This document shows, piece after piece, positions 60,949-64,000 of a DNA stretch of 64,000 nucleotides; position 1 is the first letter of the stretch; every line of letters begins with the position of its first letter. A model generated the notes under the pieces. The model saw only the letters and a program-made list of their open reading frames with translations, ran no database searches and was not told where the DNA came from. The position numbers were made by a program, and so were the translations under genes. Source of the DNA: Bradyrhizobium prioriisuperbiae (GTDB lineage Bacteria; Pseudomonadota; Alphaproteobacteria; Rhizobiales; Xanthobacteraceae); contig NZ_CP135921.1 of NCBI RefSeq assembly GCF_032397745.1, positions 2,480,001 to 2,544,000 of the forward strand, written 5' to 3'.

Positions 60949-61197
60949 ATGCGGCTGCCCCCGCGATCTCATATTTCCAGCGCGTCGCGACGCCGTCTCA
61001 CACGATGGCTGGTGGGATCACCTATCAGGGACATCGAGCGCGATCTGGTGCTGGAGACACTTGCGAGAACAGACGGCAATCGCACCGCTTCGGCGCGCTT
61101 GCTCGGACTTTCCGTGCGAACGCTGCGCAACAAGATCTCGGAATATTCGGCGGAAGGTGTTGATGTGCCTTCCCCCGGAGGATCGACGCACACCTAA
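60949..61197 (+). CDS. Small orphan FlbD/Fis-type helix-turn-helix protein
   Basis: 82 residues. After a basic N-terminus (RSHISSASRRRLTRW) nearly the whole protein is a Fis-type DNA-binding domain: RDIERDLVLETLARTDGNRTASARLLGLSVRTLRNKI, very like the C-terminal domain of flagellar regulator FlbD and other NtrC-type activators. There is no receiver and no AAA+ domain. AAGGAG 7 bp upstream fixes the ATG at 60949. The leader holds a CCCTCAG/CTGAGGG stem (60906-60924), and a CtrA-type site lies further up. It is either a genuine free-standing regulator or a truncated remnant. Confidence 0.75.
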   Translation: MRLPPRSHISSASRRRLTRWLVGSPIRDIERDLVLETLARTDGNRTASARLLGLSVRTLRNKISEYSAEGVDVPSPGGSTHT

Positions 61198-61321
61198 GCG
61201 TGGCGAACCGTAGATCGGCATCTGCCGAATCAGATCTCTCGTCCCCCAACTTGCGCCATGGATACCGGCCGGGAACCGCGTATGCTGACCGAATCGATCG
61301 GTCTTTCCGGGGGGAGCCATC

Positions 61322-61684
61322 ATGTCCGTTCTCGCAAACGTCTTTGTCGCGCTGGTCGCGCTGCTGCATGCCTATTTCCTGGTGCTGGAGATGTTTCTCT
61401 GGACCAAGCCACAAGGACTCAAGACTTTCGGCAACACCTTGGAAAAGGCCCACGAGACGGCGGTGCTGGCCGCCAACCAGGGGCTGTACAATGGCTTTCT
61501 GGCCGCCGGTCTGGTCTGGGGCCTGGTGCATCCCAATCCGGCCATCGGCTTTCAGGTCAAGGCGTTCTTCCTGCTGTGCGTCATCGTCGCCGGCCTTTAT
61601 GGCGGCTACTCGGTGAAGCCGAAGATCATTTATGTGCAGGCGGTGCCGGCGCTGATCGCGCTGATTTTGCTGTGGCTGGCCTGA
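61322..61684 (+). CDS. DUF1304 domain-containing membrane protein
   Basis: 120 residues, about four helices: VLANVFVALVALLHAYFLVLEMFLW, a middle GFLAAGLVWGLV, AFFLLCVIVAGLYGGY and YVQAVPALIALILLWLA. The QGLYNGFLAAGL segment is the DUF1304 hallmark. Function unknown. GGGGGGAG precedes the ATG. A hairpin with a short T-run follows (61747-61780). Confidence 0.9.
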   Translation: MSVLANVFVALVALLHAYFLVLEMFLWTKPQGLKTFGNTLEKAHETAVLAANQGLYNGFLAAGLVWGLVHPNPAIGFQVKAFFLLCVIVAGLYGGYSVKPKIIYVQAVPALIALILLWLA

Positions 61685-61721
61685 TTCCCAATTCACTCCC
61701 GCCACGGTCCCTAATTTGCCG

Positions 61722-61736
61722 TTAACCGCTGCTTAA
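61722..61736. promoter_or_regulatory. CtrA-type binding site upstream of mrcA
   Basis: TTAA-CCGCTGC-TTAA is an exact TTAA-N7-TTAA site, with a further CTTAAAC half-site at 61744. It lies 62 bp before the mrcA ATG. Confidence 0.55.
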
Positions 61737-61746
61737 CCCAGCCTTA

Positions 61747-61780
61747 AACCGCCGCCGATAGCGTGCGGCGGTTCGGTTTT
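61747..61780 (+). terminator. Terminator-like hairpin between DUF1304 gene and mrcA
   Basis: AACCGCCGC and GCGGCGGTT form a perfect 9-bp stem with a 9-base loop, followed by CGGTTTT. It could end the DUF1304 transcript, or sit in the mrcA leader, since it lies between the CtrA-type site and the mrcA start. Confidence 0.65.
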
Positions 61781-61797
61781 GCGTGGGTAGTTGCGGG

Positions 61798-64000
61798 ATG
61801 GGATCAGCACGGCGGAACGGCAGCGGACGCCGCGAGCCCAAGTTTGGGCCGAGTTCGTCGCTTGACGAATTGCGGCTCGGCGCTGACGACCGCGTGCACA
61901 CCTCCGAGGAGGACAAGCCGAAACGCCGGCGCGCGGCGCCTGCGGATGACGGCGACGAGCCGCCGCGCGAACGCAAGCCGAAAAAAAGCGCCGGCAAGGC
62001 TCGCAGCAAGCGCGGCGTAAGCCTCGGGCTTGGACGGCTGGTGTACTGGGGCGCGGTGCTCGGCCTGTGGGCCGTGATCGGCGTGGTCGGTGTGGTGATC
62101 TGGGTCGGCGCGCATCTGCCGTCGATCCAGTCGCTGGAAATTCCGAAACGGCCGCCCACCATCCAGATCGTCGGCGCCGACGGCACGCTGCTGGCGAACC
62201 GTGGCGAAATGGCCGGCGCCAATGTCGCGTTGAAAGAGTTGCCGCCCTATCTGCCGAAAGCCTTCATCGCCATCGAGGACCGTCGCTTCTATTCGCATTT
62301 CGGCATCGACCCGATGGGCATTGCCCGCGCCGTGGTCGCCAACGTGATGCATCGCGGCGTCTCGCAAGGCGGCTCGACGCTGACCCAGCAGCTCGCCAAG
62401 AACCTGTTCCTGACCCAGGAGCGCACCATGCAGCGCAAGCTGCAGGAGGCCGAGCTCGCAATCTGGCTGGAGCGCAAGCACTCCAAGGCGCAAATTCTGG
62501 AACTGTATTTGAACCGGGTCTATTTCGGCTCCGGCGCCTACGGTGTCGAGGCCGCGGCGCAGCGCTATTTCGGCAAGTCGGCGCGCAATGTCACCGTCGC
62601 GGAAGCCGCGATGCTGGCGGGCCTGGTCAAGTCGCCGTCACGTCTCGCACCAAACCGTAATCCGGAGGGCGCCGAGCGCCGCGCCCAGATCGTCCTCACC
62701 GCGATGGCCGATGCCGGCTTCATCACCGAAGCGCAGGCCACCGCCAATATCGGCCATCCGTCTTACGCGGTGAAACCGGTCGGCGCCGGCACCGTCAACT
62801 ATGTCGCGGACTGGATCGCCGAAGTGCTCGACGACCTGGTCGGCCAAATCGATCAGGATGTCACGGTCGAGACCTCGATCGATCCGAAGCTGCAAGGCGT
62901 TGCCGAAGCCGCCATCATCGACGAACTCGCGGCCAAGAGCGTCAAGTTCAATGTCTCGCAGGGCGCGCTGGTGGCGATGACGCCCGACGGTTCGGTGCGC
63001 GCCATGGTCGGCGGCCGCAACTATGCCGACAGCCAGTACAATCGCGCCGTCACCGCCAAACGGCAGCCGGGCTCCGCCTTCAAGCCGTTTGTTTATCTCA
63101 CTGCGCTCGAGCAGGGCCTGACACCGGAAACGATCCGGCAGGACGCGCCGATCGACGTCAAGGGCTGGAAGCCCGAGAACTACACCCATCAATATTTCGG
63201 CTCGGTGACGCTGACGCAGGCCTTGGCGATGTCGTTGAACACCGTTGCCGTGCGGCTTGGCCTGGAAGTCGGCCCGAAGAACGTGGTGCGCACCGCGCAC
63301 CGGCTCGGCATCTCCTCCAAGCTCGATGCCAATCCCTCGATCGCACTCGGCACCTCCGAGGTCTCGGTGCTGGAGCTGGTTGGAGCCTATGCGCCGTTCG
63401 CTAATGGCGGCAAGGGCATCTCGCCGCATGTCATCAACCGCATCAAGACCACCGAAGGCAAGAAGGTGCTGTATGCCCGGCCGCAGGATCCGCTCAATCA
63501 GGTGATCGAGCCGCGCAATGTCGCGCAGATGAATGCCATGATGCAGGAGACGCTGCTCAGCGGCACCGCGCGCAAGGCGGAGCTCCCGGGATGGCAGGCC
63601 GCCGGCAAAACCGGCACCAGCCAGGATTTCCGCGACGCATGGTTCATCGGCTACACGGCAAATCTCGTCACCGGCGTGTGGCTCGGCAACGACGACAATT
63701 CGCCGACCAAGAAAGCCACCGGCGGCGGCCTCCCCGTCGACGTCTGGACGCGCTTCATGCGCACGGCGCATCAGAACGTGCCGGTGGCGGCGCTGCCGGC
63801 GTCCGATCGCGGCTTCTTCTCGAATCTTGCGACCACGTTCGGCGGCAACTCGCAACCCTCGGGCGGGAATCAGACGCCGCCGCCGAGCAACGTGCAAAGC
63901 GCGTCGCAGAATCCGTATCCCGCGCAATACCCCAATCCGTATCCGCAACAATCAGCCCCGCCGCCGCAGACCTATGGCGGCGGTGGCGGCCGGCCGCAGG
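61798..64000 (+). CDS. mrcA: Class A penicillin-binding protein 1A (3' truncated by window edge)
   Basis: At least 734 residues; the frame is still open at the window end. A ~80-residue cytoplasmic tail rich in Arg, Lys and Asp precedes one membrane helix (VYWGAVLGLWAVIGVVGVVIW). Glycosyltransferase 51 domain: AIEDRRFYSHFGIDP, QGGSTLTQQLAKNLFL. Transpeptidase domain: SxxK in QPGSAFKPF, SxN in AMSLNTVAV, KTG in AAGKTGTSQDF. The C-terminus turns into a Pro/Gln/Asn-rich tail. Polymerises and crosslinks peptidoglycan. ATG 61798 is preceded by GCGGG. A CtrA-type site upstream suggests cell-cycle control. Confidence 0.95.
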   Translation, partial: MGSARRNGSGRREPKFGPSSSLDELRLGADDRVHTSEEDKPKRRRAAPADDGDEPPRERKPKKSAGKARSKRGVSLGLGRLVYWGAVLGLWAVIGVVGVVIWVGAHLPSIQSLEIPKRPPTIQIVGADGTLLANRGEMAGANVALKELPPYLPKAFIAIEDRRFYSHFGIDPMGIARAVVANVMHRGVSQGGSTLTQQLAKNLFLTQERTMQRKLQEAELAIWLERKHSKAQILELYLNRVYFGSGAYGVEAAAQRYFGKSARNVTVAEAAMLAGLVKSPSRLAPNRNPEGAERRAQIVLTAMADAGFITEAQATANIGHPSYAVKPVGAGTVNYVADWIAEVLDDLVGQIDQDVTVETSIDPKLQGVAEAAIIDELAAKSVKFNVSQGALVAMTPDGSVRAMVGGRNYADSQYNRAVTAKRQPGSAFKPFVYLTALEQGLTPETIRQDAPIDVKGWKPENYTHQYFGSVTLTQALAMSLNTVAVRLGLEVGPKNVVRTAHRLGISSKLDANPSIALGTSEVSVLELVGAYAPFANGGKGISPHVINRIKTTEGKKVLYARPQDPLNQVIEPRNVAQMNAMMQETLLSGTARKAELPGWQAAGKTGTSQDFRDAWFIGYTANLVTGVWLGNDDNSPTKKATGGGLPVDVWTRFMRTAHQNVPVAALPASDRGFFSNLATTFGGNSQPSGGNQTPPPSNVQSASQNPYPAQYPNPYPQQSAPPPQTYGGGGGRPQ

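Noticed and set aside
62638..63951. 437-codon open frame on the minus strand
   Set aside because: Antisense to the mrcA catalytic domains, which are intact on the plus strand.

Overview
The window is a GC-rich chromosomal segment of an alphaproteobacterium, most likely of the Bradyrhizobium/Rhodopseudomonas/Tardiphaga group (Nitrobacteraceae). The basis is the clustered TCA genes mdh-sucC-sucD-sucA-odhB-(lysE, SDR)-lpdA, an F1-only atpHAGDC operon without F0 genes, a DUF2794 gene, a Bax-inhibitor gene with a ybhL-type leader, dispersed palindromic repeats of the type common in this lineage, and CtrA-type TTAA-N7-TTAA sites. No tRNA, rRNA, CRISPR array or prophage was seen.

Layout. 1-6.8 kb: the 3' part of aconitase acnA, a DUF1223 protein, a probable small RNA with tandem terminators (minus strand), DUF2794, a GNAT acetyltransferase, a Bax inhibitor-1 membrane protein and an exported alpha/beta hydrolase. 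6.8-12.8 kb: a YbbP/YbbA-type ABC exporter divergent from a TesA-like esterase, then thpR and zapE. 13-23.8 kb: malate dehydrogenase, succinyl-CoA synthetase and the complete 2-oxoglutarate dehydrogenase complex. With acnA this covers a large part of the TCA cycle. 23.9-31 kb: small membrane or unknown genes, DUF4337, xerC divergent from priA with a carboxymuconolactone-decarboxylase-like gene between them, and an RlpA-like protein. 31.5-39.3 kb: a Bug/TctC periplasmic binding protein, a chemotaxis-type transducer with an apparent N-terminal frameshift, and atpHAGDC.

39.5-48.8 kb is the most accessory stretch. rppH is followed by a tightly overlapping operon, bioM-bioN-bioY (biotin ECF transporter) plus an acyl-CoA ligase, a thiolase lacking two standard catalytic residues, and a MaoC-like hydratase. 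An intact IS1634-family element lies immediately downstream, then a membrane protein and an OsmC protein. 48.8-51.6 kb is an ssuABC-type ABC importer, followed by glnD (nitrogen signalling).

54.7-60.8 kb holds an IclR regulator divergent from a five-gene catabolic cluster of unknown substrate: HpcH/HpaI aldolase, cupin, DUF6282 amidohydrolase-like protein, MFS importer and Ldh-family dehydrogenase. The window ends with a tiny orphan FlbD/Fis-type HTH gene, a DUF1304 gene and a class A PBP (mrcA, 3'-truncated). The HTH gene and mrcA each have a CtrA-type site upstream.

The two best candidates for undescribed biology are the biotin-transporter-linked acyl-CoA cassette and the IclR-controlled catabolic operon. 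The structured RNA at about 3.1-3.3 kb comes next. All identifications were made by reading sequence and motifs; no database search was run.
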